From Ancylostoma caninum (lineage: Eukaryota > Nematoda > Chromadorea > Rhabditida > Ancylostomatidae): a DNA stretch of 64,000 bases. The stretch spans positions 1,309,001 to 1,373,000 of the forward strand of contig JBAJFG010000384.1 in assembly GCA_037903475.1 (NCBI GenBank), in the 5' to 3' direction. Positions 1 through 10,595 of this stretch are shown one piece after another. Position numbers and translations under genes: made by a program. The notes beneath the pieces are model-generated. The model saw only the letters and a program-made list of their open reading frames with translations, was not told the DNA's origin and ran no database searches. The stretch's first letter is position 1; each line of letters starts with the position of its first letter.

Positions 1-64
1 TGTTCCTTACGGTGTGGAATGAGCCCACCTGTCCTTACAAAATGTTCGCAATGTTTCCATCACC

Positions 65-100
65 AGTCTGGCCGTCCGGCTAACGCCGGTTTTCCAGACT
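65..100. other. Two-tier hairpin at the 5' end of copy 1
   Basis: AGTCTGG pairs with CCAGACT (94-100), and CCGGC pairs with GCCGG inside it around a TAAC loop. The same hairpin recurs at 5938-5973 with only the small internal bulge changed, so the stem is conserved between copies. Confidence 0.7.
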
Positions 101-387
101 TCTATTGATGCTCGCTTCGCTCGCATACTACACGTTGAAAGCAAACAAAAAAGTGTAAATGGCTTGATAAAATCTGCATCCTTCCACGTAGATCTATCGC
201 TCTCCTGAGAAACCCTTGATCCTGTAGATGGTAGCTTTCCCCGATATGAACGAAATTATACTCTTCCATATGAGCGAAGTTAGTGGCCGTGAAGAACTGA
301 GTATAACCAATTCAGTGCAAATGTTATCTTGAAATGATTTGGGCTAAACTGGTTGTTGTGATAATTCAAGTGATAAGGGTCCACCGG

Positions 388-400
388 TGTATATAAACGG
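388..400 (+). promoter_or_regulatory. TATA-like box upstream of the 59-bp minisatellite
   Basis: TATATAAA at 390-397 lies about 175 bp before the repeat array and aligns with TATAAAAA at 6246-6253 in copy 2. Conservation inside an otherwise diverged flank suggests a promoter, but no transcript is known from the sequence alone. Confidence 0.3.
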
Positions 401-570
401 AAAGGCAAGAGTGGTTCATTCAGACATAAACAGAATGGGAAGAGAACATGGATACGAAAGGAAACAATGTACATCTAGGTGATTTAGGTAGGAGGGTCCG
501 CCGAAACAGGATAAGCGTACCCCTCATGCAGAAATAGACCCGCCTAGCGAATTCCTATTACTTGTGGAAA

Positions 571-1112
571 CCGCCGCACTCTTATCACACCGTTGGACCC
601 GACTCCAGGCGTTTCCCCACTTTTGGACGCCGGCACACTCTTATCACACCGTTGCACCCGACTCCAAGCGTTTCCCCACTTTTCGACGCCGGCGCACCCT
701 TATCACACCGTTGGACCCGACTCCAGGCGCCGGCGCACCCTTATCACACCGTTGCACCCGACTCCAGGCGTTTCCCCACTTTTGGACGCCGGCGCACCCT
801 TATCACACCGTTGGACCCGACCCCAGGCGTTTTCCCACTTTTGGACGCCGGCGCACCCTTATCACACCGTTGGACCCGACTCCAGGCGTTTCTCCGCTTT
901 TGGACGCCGGCGCCCCCTTATCACACCATTGGAACCGACTCCAGGCGTTTTCCCAAATTTGGACGCCGGCGTACCCTTATCACACCGTTGGACCCGACTT
1001 CAGGCGTTTCTCCACTTTTGGACGCCGGCGCACCCTTATCACACCGTCGGAACCGACTCCAGGCGTTTCCCCAATTTTGGGACGCCAGCGCACCTCTTCT
1101 GAAGCGACGGAT
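571..1112 (+). repeat. 59-bp minisatellite, about nine units
   Basis: The word GACTCC/GACTTC recurs at 601, 660, 719, 760, 819, 878, 937, 996 and 1055, a period of 59 bp except for one shortened unit of 41 bp. The unit core is GGACGCCGGCGCACCCTTAT. Because 59 leaves remainder 2 on division by 3 and the unit has no + strand stop, all three forward frames stay open and read the same cyclic Pro/His/Arg-rich peptide. The open frames here are therefore not evidence of a gene. Confidence 0.95.
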
Positions 1113-1392
1113 CCGTTGCACATCGCGAGCCCTTCTGCTCACCCAACTCTCTACCCTACTGCACCACACCGTACCCGTTATTAGCCTTTTATAAGATCTC
1201 ACAATCATCACCAATCACCATCACCGACCAATGATAGCCCGTGTGCACACGCACGCACAAAGTCACATAAAGTCTGTAATATATATAGAGTATGATATTG
1301 GCATATCAGTTGTAGTATCACGTCAGATAAATTTAAAAATAACAATGAGTTTGATTCATTTTCGTGTGGATGATGGAAGGCAGCGGATGACA

Positions 1393-1526
1393 TGACATCA
1401 TCGCTGGTTTTCCAAAATCTGCAGGTGTTGATCTTGGACATCCAAAATGAAGGTGTGGATTTTGGAAACTATTAACATCATTGCTGGTTTTCCAAGATGG
1501 CAGGTGTGGATTTTGGATCTTTCAAA
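1393..1526 (+). repeat. Imperfect direct repeat of about 55 bp
   Basis: Two neighbouring copies (about 1393-1447 and 1468-1526) share ATCATYGCTGGTTTTCCAA and a following GGTGTKGATYTTGGA segment. Nothing else is recognisable between 1256 and 2515. Confidence 0.6.
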
Positions 1527-2515
1527 ATCAGCATATATTGATTGTAGAAACCCGAATTGAGCAGCTGCAGAGTTTGAAAATGTTGAACATGTTCGGTCCC
1601 ATCAAAGTTATCGCATACCACAGAAGAGGGAGCTCCGCGAAGAATTTAAAACCCTGGAACAGATAGTCCAAAATTCACACGGAGCGAAAGGTGCTGCTGA
1701 TTTCATGAAAAGGACTATGAGTTCTTCCTCATTGTTTCACTTGCATGAGCACAATTTAAACGGATGTCAATGATTGGCAGAAAACTAAAAATTAGGAGGC
1801 GAAGTGGGTTTTGCTACAAAAATTTAGTTGGCGCTGTCTTATAGGAAGGAATGCTGACCCTAGAACACATGTGAAATAATGAGGTAGAATGGCAGAAACT
1901 GTAGCAGAGGGTTACCGACAAACCGACCATATGCAAGGCTGGCAGATACCAACGATTTCTGTATTAACATGTATTTTTTCAGTGAAAATGTTTCGAAACT
2001 AATGTAGTAAATCAAATTCAGATCAGGTGTAAACATTTCCGTGCAGGTGATTGTCAACATCGTCGAGCCCCCAATTTCGATCTCACCAGGTAAAAAATTT
2101 CTCCCGAAGAGATTCATGCACGAAATCAAGTCGCATCTATTTGCCTCAGTACCACATGCTTATTTGCAAAACGGATGAGAATTAAATTGCCCAGCTCTTC
2201 TCTGAAAGAATTTTCATGGACAGAAGACCATTTGTTGCAATACTTAAGTCCGCCACAGCATCGGTATTCTATAGAACACTCACTATATATAGGCAATAAC
2301 ACAGGGCGACCCGACGCGTTATCCTCGGGTCGCTCTGAAAATGCTGTCGGCTCACCCGCACTCCACTTGGCAGTTAAAATCAAGACCAACCCTATCTGCG
2401 CTTACCTGCTCGTGGCAGCTTGGAGACAAGCAGATTTTAACATAGAATGTCCGGAAAGGAAAATGCAAACTTTTCGACCCCCAACCACTGCTTTACCGCA
2501 GCCCTTCCAACCTTT

Positions 2516-2592
2516 AGGATCCGAACCTGTCCTTCATACCGAACTCTGTCTTGAGAATCCGCTTTCTTATCCACTCGGCCATTCGTGTCGAC
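2516..2592 (-). repeat. tRNA-derived SINE head, family 1
   Basis: On the minus strand the segment has a tRNA box A-like ATGGCCGAGTGG and a box B-like GGTTCGGATCC. It matches the copy at 8128-8195 through the shared run GAGTGGATAA followed by AGCGGAYTCT. The anticodon and acceptor stems do not fold, so it is a SINE head or degenerate tRNA, not a working tRNA. Confidence 0.5.
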
Positions 2593-2820
2593 ACACCATG
2601 CCGTTTTGATTTCAATCTTGTTCCTGTCGTCACTCCTCTGGGACACGTCGTGGATGTGGAAGTCCACCTTGCGAGAAAAGCGGGTCAGTTTTAGGAATTA
2701 GGGTGCTATGGGTCCACCGCTATCCATTGTGAACGCGGGGCCCTGCACAGTAAGAAATTCTAGAGCAACTGATCCATCTCGTAGGCATTCTGAATCTCAT
2801 TGCTTCTTCTTCTTAGCCAA

Positions 2821-3131
2821 ATGTATAGTGGAGTCGTTTTGACAGTGCGTTTTCCGCGACAGCGGCTCCCTGGCATTGGAGCACGCAGCGCGGTCGGTCA
2901 AAAAGTTGACCTATGATTCATTTAGTATCTTTGAAGAGTTTTGTAGCTTGTTTCTCCTTATATTGTTCTTTCTCATCTCTTAGAACAAATGAAGAAGGGA
3001 ACAGACGATAAAACCCGTCAAAGAAGCCGGATCCATCGTGGGTCAACTGTTTGACCAGTCGCACTGCGTGCTCCAATGCCAGCGGGGCCGCTACCGTGGA
3101 CAATGCACTGTCAAAACGACTCCACTATATG
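2821..3131. mobile_element. Inverted-repeat element with 95-bp arms
   Basis: The left arm (2821-2915) and right arm (3034-3131) are reverse complements at roughly 80 percent. Both contain GTCGTTTTGACAGTGC and GGCATTGGAGCACGC (or complement), with a 120-bp loop. The outer ends read TATAGTGGAGTCG. No coding capacity is recognised; it is probably a MITE. Confidence 0.7.
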
Positions 3132-4160
3132 TTTATGAGATATCAGTGGCCCGGATTTGCTCACCATCCCACACCTTAAGATCAATCAAAAATGAGAACG
3201 GCGACGAAAGTAAAACGTACGGATGTGCAAACAATCAGAAGACCAAGAAGAGCAAGTTGAGCGGTCCCGGACCACTGAACACTCCTACGAGATCAATTCC
3301 ATTTTTTCTTGATTTTTTTAGGATTTCACAAATCCATGTCATAGCATAATCCGTGTTCAAATTCAATGAGCAACCAGTGATTTTGTTAGTCGGGGTCTCA
3401 TTCAAAAAACTTGACTGGTCTCCCAGTAACCACTCTTTGAAAACATGCAGAAGAATAGCATCTAGCTAGCATGGAAATCTCTTCTCTAATGCAATTTGGG
3501 GATGCTTTCTTCACATGCCTTGGATTCCGCAAGCTTTACCTTCGGGTTGCCCGATAATTTTTAGTATTCCCTCGGCCCATCCGGTGGGTTCCTATCATGC
3601 CCTCGGCTCACCCGGTATTTCATCCAATGCGCTCCAATGCGCCCGATGCTTCACTTAATTCCCTCGGGTCGCCCGGTAACAGGCCACACCCACAAATTTG
3701 GTAGCTCGGGTGGTCCGCGCGGACCAATTTGGCCGTCGGGTCGCACGGTGTTGTTGCCTGAGCACTTTCACCTAAAAACTATGGTCGGTTCAGATCGAAA
3801 CTTCGCATAGGGGATTGATCGAGGTGCTGAATACGAACATGTATCCTATTTGCATAATTACTTCATTTTTGAAGGGTTACTGTAGGTACACATCAACTGC
3901 CACACAGAATTCTTTCACTTTTTGCAGAGAAGAGTTATTGCATACGCTGATCACAAATATCAGCATCATTCTCACGACACTGTAGTTTTTCCTACGAAAA
4001 TCCGCATTTTTTTCTAATTCAGATGGGTAGTCTCACCCTAATTTCCCGCAATAATGAGGTTGCGGTGTAACATGAATGCGATACTTGTCTTCAGCCCTAT
4101 GCAAAGTTTCAAAATATAAAATAAAATAAATATAATATAAAGTAGTGCTGCGTTCACCAC
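3132..4160. other. No gene seen; short degenerate repeats
   Basis: Four related 16-mers of the form CCTCGGSTCRCCCGGT occur between 3571 and 3752. A segment at 3795-3905 resembles 41345-41440. No exon chain or protein family was recognised. Confidence 0.5.
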
Positions 4161-4884
4161 TTACAGCACTCACGGAAATTCTCACTTCTGAAATGAGTCG
4201 CTTACCATGTAGCCGGCCGCTGGACAATCGCAACAGTAAGTTGAACACCGTGGATGGCCGCCTACCTGCGAAGATACTGCCGTGGACACATCTGCTGCTC
4301 TGGACAAAGGGTTTCCGTCGCGCCAGCTAACGCCGTTGACAGGGTGTGCGCATGTGGTTTAGCGGAGGCTGTTATGGAATTCGTAACATCTCAGACAAAA
4401 GTCCGATTGAGCGGGACGCGACATGGCTGCGAGCGGGCCCCGGTAGAGCGGGTGGTGGTCATGTCGCGTCCCGCTCGCACGGTTGTCGCAACCCGCCCGC
4501 ACGGTTATTGTGGGCCGCTCGCACGGTATTTCGGACCAACCTATGTTGTCGCGGCCCGCTCGCACGAGGATTTTCCGTGCGAGCGGGCCACGACAACCGT
4601 GCGAGCGGGCTGCGACAACCAAGCGAGCGGGCCGCAACATGGCTGCGACCCGCTCTACCGGGGCCCGCTCGCACGGCACTTTTGTCTGAGATATGAAGGC
4701 TTTCGTGGCGAGACCTATCACGAAACACTCGTCAGCGCTGTGGACACACATGAAATACCGCCATTATTTTTTGCTTTTCGCGCGTTTCACGCTACTTCAT
4801 TGTTGTCGATGAGTTCATCGTCCCTAAAACCCCGATGTACCGCGAAATCTTCAACCAAAAAATTTCCGTGAGTACTGCCTTTAA
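4161..4884. mobile_element. TTAA-target MITE, copy 1, interrupted by another MITE
   Basis: The segment is collinear with 26066-26484 over its whole length apart from a 301-bp insertion. The right end is ACTCACGGAA in inverted form (TTCCGTGAGT) followed by ACTGCCT and TTAA, matching copy 2. The left end has lost a few bases (TTAC then AGCACTCACGG). Target TTAA and short inverted ends suggest a piggyBac-type non-autonomous element. The long open frame across 4254-4871 is an artefact of this GC-rich DNA. Confidence 0.8.
4390..4690. mobile_element. Palindromic MITE nested in the TTAA MITE
   Basis: The ends are CTCAGACAAAAG and its exact inverse CTTTTGTCTGAG. The interior is built of alternating direct and inverted copies of GCTCGCACGGTTGTCG-like words. 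The related element at 26066-26484 lacks this segment and so shows the pre-insertion sequence, GAATTCGTA followed directly by the flank. Confidence 0.85.
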
Positions 4885-5933
4885 GCAAATGCTGAGACGA
4901 GCACCACAAACAATTTGAAGTACCTGTTCCGATAGTAATCCAACCCGCTAGTTGCCCGCTAGTTTTGCACCACTCAGACAATTGGGGCCGACCATCGGCG
5001 CGCCATGGCCGTTTTCAGCGCCATCGGCGCGCCCTAATTGTGGGCGTGGTCTAACAACGCGCGATCGGCGCGCTGCGCCGCCTCGCGGGCGACGCGCGCG
5101 CCATGAAATGTATGCAATAATGCGTTAGCTTTGCATAAGTATTTTACGCGTAACTGCACAACAGAATGGACGCCGTCATCCATGCAGCGATGTTTCGGTT
5201 TAGTTCATGTTGTTTTCATTGAAATTTGTTATTTTCCGTCTGTATTTCAAACAAATCGTATTTGGCAGATCTAAACTTGTTTCACAAACTTTATTCTTTC
5301 TCTTTCAGATAAAAAATGGCGGATCTTTGTATTCAAGCTGAAAATTCAGACACATAAGTTTGATTTAATGTATCACAGTAGGTGTTGCTACTCTTCTCAT
5401 CTCGTTATGTCGTAAGGTCTTACTTGTTCGTAATGTTTTACTTGTTACTATTTATTTTGTTTGTGTTACATTTTCCTTTCATATTTTTCTGTATGACACC
5501 TTTCTATATTTGCTTGCTTAGACACGTTCCTATGAATAAGATTCATAGCGAAAGGAATGGATGCGAAACAATGTAAGTTCTAGCCGCAGCTAATTTTGTA
5601 TACAATAACCGTTTACAGCTCATGCCTCGTAAATTTCAGAGGCAGTGAAAAGTCCGGTACCCCAAAATGACGAGGACGCAAGTCCAAGACTGGGAAACGA
5701 ACCTCATGACCATCAGCAAAAGGAGCGCGATTTTGAAAAAAGAAAGATTCGAAAACCTGAAGAAGATTTGAAGAAGCTTATTTTCTGTTTTTTCTTGCAA
5801 TTTTTCCGTGTTTGTGTGCTCTCGTTTTTTCATGAATCTATATTGACCATGTGATGACTGCTTCTGGTGGTTAATTACCTTTGTTCCACTGATTAATACG
5901 ATTTGTTTGTATTTGTTAAGAAGAATATAAAAG
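4885..5933. other. No gene seen; GC-rich palindromic patch then AT-rich DNA
   Basis: 4985-5105 is rich in ATCGGCGCGC words, related to 10755-10815 (ATCGGCGCGCC). The remainder is AT-rich, with short open frames that show no recognisable family or splice-consistent exon chain. Confidence 0.5.
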
Positions 5934-6436
5934 GACCAGTCTGGCCGTCCGGCTAACGCCGGACTTCCAGACTTCTACTGATTGATGCTCGCTTCGCTCG
6001 CATAATCCCCGTACGATGCAGAAAAAAAGGTGGACAGATTTAGTAGACACTGTATCCCCCCGACTTTTGGAAAACTCTCGATCGCGTGAGCGGTAGCCCT
6101 CCTTCACTGGGAGAAGTAATTTCTTTTGATTGGCCCTAGAGGCCGTCGTTAATTGGACGTAGCCGATTCAGTGGAAATGCTCTCTTGAAATAATCTATCT
6201 TCAGCAGGTTGTTGTGGTAGCTCAAGTGATAAGGGTCTGCCCATGTATAAAAACAGAGTGAAGGGTGTGGTCGATTCAGATGCAAATGGACTGGAATGAG
6301 GAGGGGAATACGGAGTGGAATAACGTGCACCTAGGTCACATAGATAGAAGGAATAGCCGGAACGGGTGCCAGGGTACCATTCATGAAGAAATTTACCTAG
6401 GCCGTGACGAACTTCCTTTTCTCGACGCGAACGCCC

Positions 6437-7590
6437 TTATCACAACGCTGGACCGTCATGCGTTTCCCCACCTTCGGGCGCCGGCATACCCTTATCATAG
6501 TGGTGGACCCGTCTCCCCCACTTCTGGGCGCCGGCGCACCCGTTTCACAGCGGTGGACCCGTCTTCCCCACTTCTGGGCGCCGGCGCCCCCTTATCACAG
6601 TGGTGGACCCACCTACCCTACTTCTGGGCGCCGGCGCACCCTTTTCACAGCGGTGGACCCGTCTCCCCCACTTCCGGGCGCCGGCGCCCCCTTATCACAG
6701 TGGTGGACCCATCCACCCCATTTCTGGGCGCCGGCGCACCCGTTTCACAGCGGTGGACCCGTCTTCCCCACTTCTGGGCGCCGGCGCTCCCTTATCACAG
6801 TGGTGGACCCGTCTCCCCCACTTCTGGGCGCCGGCGCACCCTTATCACAGTGGTGGACCCATCTCTCCCACCTTTGGACTCCGGCGCACCCTCATCACAG
6901 CTGTCGACCCGTCGCCCCCACTTTTGGGCGCCGGCGTACCCTCATCACAGCTGTCGACCCGTCGCTCCCACTTTTGGACGCCGGCGCACCCGTTTCACAG
7001 CGGTGGACCCGTCTCTCCCACTTTTGGACGCCGGCTCACCCTTATCATAGTGGTGGACCCGTCTCCCCCACTTCTGGGCGCCGGCGTACCCTCATCACAG
7101 CTGTCGACCCGTCGCTCCCACTTTTGGACGCCGGCGCACCGTTTCACAGCGGTGGACCCATCCACCCCATTTCTGGGCGCCGGCGCACCCGTTTCACAGT
7201 GGTGGACCCATCCACCCCATTTCTGGGCGCCGGCGCACCCGTTTCACAGTGGTGGACCCGTCTCCCCCACTTTTGAGTGCCGGCGGGGCATTATCACAGC
7301 GCTGGACCCGTCTCCCCACTTCTGGGCGCCGGCACACCTTCATCACAGTGGTGGACCCGTCTCCCCCACTTTTGAGTGCCGGCGTGGCCTTATCACAGCG
7401 CTGGACCCGTCTCCCCACTTCTGGGCGCCGGCACACCTTCATCACAGTGGTGGACCCGTCTCCCCCACTTTTGAGTGCCGGCGGGGCCTTATCACAGCGC
7501 TGGACCCGTCTCCCCACTTATGGGCGTCAGCGCACCCTTATCACAGGGTGGACCTGTCCCCTCTACTTTTGGCCGCCGGCGCAGCCCTTC
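6437..7590 (+). repeat. 50-bp minisatellite, about 22 units
   Basis: The word CCGGCGCACC or a variant recurs every 50 bp (6481, 6531, 6581 and onward). The core GGGCGCCGGCGCACCCTTAT is shared with the 59-bp array. The consensus has no + strand stop codon, and because 50 leaves remainder 2 modulo 3 each forward frame cycles through all phases. The minus strand unit contains TGATAA and is not open. Confidence 0.95.
7257..7530 (+). repeat. Higher-order 99-bp repeat inside the 50-bp array
   Basis: The variant word TTTTGAGTGCCGGCG occurs at 7271, 7370 and 7469, exactly 99 bp apart, alternating with CTTCTGGGCGCCGGCACAC. This is a dimeric repeat unit amplified about three times, a sign of recent unequal exchange. 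Confidence 0.9.
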
Positions 7591-8127
7591 TGTAATGACT
7601 CCATTGACGGACCCGTTGCACATTGTCCAACCTTCTCCTCGATCTCATCCCTACCCCACTCAACCATACCACTCCCATTCCTAGGCTTTTATATGATCTC
7701 ATAATCACGATCACTGACCAATTGTAGAATTTCGTAACGGTCTGACACACATACATACTTACATACAGACAGACATGAAAACAGACTAAGCCCGTTATTA
7801 TAAGTCATGATGTCTTATTTTGTTATCGCGTATACATACTCAGGCAATTCTGGCGGCCTGCCCGGGCTTGTTTTGCGGCCGGCCCCAGATCGCTCCCGCG
7901 GGCGAATTGCAAAAGGAGCGCGGAAGGCACGCTAAATGGGCGCGGGAGGCACGCCAAGCGGGCGCGGGAAGCACGCTAAAGGAGCTTGGGCGGGTTCCTA
8001 GAACAGCAGCGCATCATAGCGGTCCCTCTGAGCACGGAAACAGTATAAAATTATCAAAAACTTCCGAAATTAGAAAAAGCGGACATTTTGCAAAGCCCGC
8101 GCATCTTTAGATTGTTGTCGAGCTCAC

Positions 8128-8195
8128 TGAGGATTCGAGCCTACCTTCTCATTCTCCAGAGTCCGCTGCTTTATCCACTCGACCATCCGTGCAGA
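8128..8195 (-). repeat. tRNA-derived SINE head, family 1, second copy
   Basis: On the minus strand it carries TGGTCGAGTGGATAAAGC (box A) and GGCTCGAATCC (box B). It is the better preserved of the two copies, but the acceptor stem still does not pair. Confidence 0.5.
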
Positions 8196-8981
8196 TTTAC
8201 AGAAACCCTTTCAGTTCGCTAATGACTTCATTCTCAATCACTTCAGTACTCTATCGGTACATATGGATACATAGTGAGTCGATTATGACTCAACGTCCCC
8301 GATTTGGGACTACAGCGAACGAATGAGAAGGTTGTGATGACTAATCTGTTAAGATTGGTTTTTAGATGGGATTAGACTTGAATTACCTACAACTACCAGT
8401 AACAGGAGCACTCATGAATCTTGAAGCGTTCAAGGCAATTTACACTAAACACGTGCGTTTGACGCGCTTACGTCTACATGATGAAAAATAAGCCGAGTCA
8501 CAGCTGACCGCCTCGTCCCCTGACGCAGCGCAGGTGAGACGCAGGCGTTTTCAGCCTCGCGGCATCCGTGCTTTCTTACCATTGAATATGTGCATGCCGC
8601 ATTAACCGTTCTCAACGGAAATAATCCACAAAAGAAGTCATGCACCTGACGAGCGGCTGAGGCACGCAGCTAGTATGAATTGCCCTTCTAACACTCTAAC
8701 CACGAGCCGCTGTATTGACGTAAGACCTCCTTTCATCGCATCAGAGAGGGCATCAAAATCCATTACATGAGAACCCTTGCCCAGGAAATGCTGAGCCTTT
8801 GGATAGATAGATCTCATTGGCGGCGAACGCAGGGGAACGCCACCACCCCCCCCCCCCCTCGAGAAAGAAATTTGGAAACTGCTTTGTAAAACAGATTTTT
8901 TTAGTGTTTATAATAATTATTACTCTTTGATAATTATCACTGATCATTTAACACTAAAATTGATATTTATTATTTTTATTT

Positions 8982-9081
8982 TACATCCGCACCCTAGAGC
9001 GGCGAGCCACTCCATTTTTTTCCACCTCTCCTACATCCGCACCCTAGAGCGGCGAGCCACTCCATTTTTTTCCACCTCTCC
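8982..9081 (+). repeat. Exact 50-bp tandem duplication
   Basis: Two abutting copies beginning TACATCCGCACCCTAGAGC are identical over 50 bp, indicating a very recent duplication or an assembly artefact. Confidence 0.95.
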
Positions 9082-9136
9082 CCCTCCCCCGTCAATGTCC
9101 TGCATCTGCCACCGCCTCGTCCTCACGCACCCACAC

Positions 9137-10270
9137 CAGGGGTGTGCGTAATTACGATTTACGATTTACGAATTACGATTTACGGTCATTTTTTGCGATT
9201 TTCTTACGATTTACGATTTACGAAAAAGTGGCCTAAATTTCGTAACAGAATCGTAAATAACTACAAGAAAGGAATCTTGCCATAGCTCTTGTGGTCCGTG
9301 TATAAATGTGCCCCATTTGTTTACGTCTGCATTCCACAGCGATATTAAGAGCGGATTCTCTCAGTTATACCAGTAACTCAAATCATTTGTAAACGTGTTC
9401 TCGTCCCGGACTAGCTTCCAAGTTCTCTGTTGAAAAGATTTGCTAGAACCATGAGGATGATATGAAAGGCCACAAGAAGTTCGAGTATCGTCTTCTTTCA
9501 GATCTTTTTCCGGAGAAAGAGATAAGCTCTTGCAGGAAGATCGCGCTGCCCACCGAGTCCCCGTCGTTTGTCAATAAGTTTCACATTATTTCCGGTACTA
9601 ACTGTGGCATTCTGCAGTGCGTGGTTTTTTTTCCTTAGTGACGGAGCTCATACGAACCTACTGTTAGTGCCAACTGAACTACATAATTGATAAATGATCT
9701 CTTTTGGTATTCGCATCACATTCAACTTGATTTTAGAAGTGGCACTGAATACTCATATGCTCAATGCGATTTTAGAAGTGGCATTGAATGCTCATATTCT
9801 GAATGCCTTGCAGTGTCATCTGATAAATCGCATAAGCGTTTCGTCTTATTAGACCTCTCTGGAACCAGTCTCCCGACTTATTTGGAATGTTTGGTTGTTC
9901 TGAGAACAGAACCATCTATTGTGTTCATTTCAAAAGCACTGGTCAGAATAAAAAGAATTCTCTCAACCTCTATGAATAATATTTAGCTCAGAACTGGATT
10001 GCCCTCGAAAACAACAAAAGAAAAGTTGTTCCCTCTTCACAATACCATCAATCTTAGGAGAAGATAAGGAATTGGCTGAGGAGTAGTTTCGCAGCGATAA
10101 CTCTAAACGCTCTAAGGATGATTTTGCTTCAAACAATCAAGATTTTTTGGATCCTACCAGTGGTTTCCAGTTTCTTTAGTTACGATTTACGGTTTACGAT
10201 TTACGGCGCTTTTGGGAAGTTTACGATTTACGATTTACGAAAATCAAATTTTTTATTACGCACATCCCTG
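9137..10270. mobile_element. hAT-like element, CAGGGRTGTGCGTAA family, copy 1
   Basis: Termini CAGGGGTGTGCGTAA and TTACGCACATCCCTG are inverted, and the element is flanked by a perfect 8-bp direct repeat ACCCACAC (9129-9136 and 10271-10278). An 8-bp duplication with CAGGG ends is typical of hAT transposons. Subterminal regions carry repeated TTACGATTTACGA words. Short open frames inside, such as 9687-9986, are too decayed to call transposase. Confidence 0.9.
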
Positions 10271-10312
10271 ACCCACACCAGAAATTCTCGCACGCCGGCG
10301 GCCCGCCAAGGA

Positions 10313-10560
10313 GCCCCGCCCACAAACGTGGCACGCGGGAGGCCCGCCAAGAAGCCCCGCCCACTAAAATGGCACGCGGGCCGGCCGCGAACAAGCCCCG
10401 CCCACTAAAATGGCACGTGACCGGCCGAGAACAAGCCCCCCCCACTTAAATGGCACGCGGGCCGGCCGCGAAGGAGCCCCGCCCACTGAACTGGCACGCG
10501 GGTCGACCGCGAACAAGTCCTGCCCACTAAATTGGCACGCGGGCCGGCCGCTGGGCCTGA
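10313..10560 (+). repeat. 41-bp GC-rich tandem repeat, about six units
   Basis: GCCCCGCC recurs at 10313, 10354, 10395 and 10436, followed by GGCACGCGGGCCGGCCGCG. It lies just inside the right end of the composite element. Confidence 0.9.
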
Positions 10561-10595
10561 ATCCGCCCGCGGAAGGCCCGCTAAAATTGCCTGAG

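Larger units (their letters stand above)
61..1255 (+). mobile_element. Dispersed minisatellite-bearing element, copy 1
   Basis: This block shares its order of parts with 5934-7811: a GC-rich hairpin, a moderately conserved 5' region of about 250 bp ending in a TATA-like box, a minisatellite without + strand stop codons, and a conserved 3' flank around 1098-1235 containing CTTTTATAAGATCTCA. A third, truncated and inverted copy lies at 31223-31590. I do not recognise the family, and no transposase or target duplication was found. It could be a non-autonomous transposon, a satellite-bearing gene family, or a segmental duplication. Homology of the copies is seen directly; mobility is inferred. 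Confidence 0.6.
5934..7811 (+). mobile_element. Dispersed minisatellite-bearing element, copy 2
   Basis: It has the same layout as 61-1255: hairpin at 5938-5973, conserved stretch with GTTGTTG and TGATAAGGGTC words, TATA-like box at 6246-6253, minisatellite, and a 3' flank with GACGGACCCGTTGCACAT and CTTTTATATGATCTCA. Its 3' flank continues to TTATTATAAGTCATGATG, shared in inverse with the third copy at 31223. The tandem unit differs from copy 1 in length (50 against 59 bp), so arrays have been replaced or remodelled while the flanks were kept. Confidence 0.65.
7839..10595. mobile_element. Composite element with CTCAGGCAATT ends
   Basis: The left end CTCAGGCAATT at 7839 is inverted exactly at 10585-10595, and TA flanks both sides, consistent with a TA target duplication. 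Both subterminal regions are GC-rich tandem repeats (7895-7990 and 10313-10560). The interior holds a SINE head, a 50-bp duplication and a complete hAT element. No transposase was recognised. The inverted ends and TA flanks could be coincidental at this spacing, so this is moderate evidence. Confidence 0.5.

Noticed and set aside
562..1194. Three overlapping open frames of 169-210 codons
   Set aside because: They all arise from the 59-bp stop-free minisatellite read in different frames; the use of every frame argues against a single coding frame.
4254..4871. 205-codon + frame and overlapping frames
   Set aside because: They fall across nested GC-rich palindromic MITEs; a related uninterrupted copy exists at 26066 without the frame.
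6265..7704. Open frames of 151-331 codons
   Set aside because: They are products of the 50-bp minisatellite; frame rotation explains their length.
2516..8195. tRNA genes on the minus strand at 2516-2592 and 8128-8195
   Set aside because: Box A and B words are present, but acceptor and anticodon stems do not pair, and the two copies are related to each other over the whole segment, as SINEs are.
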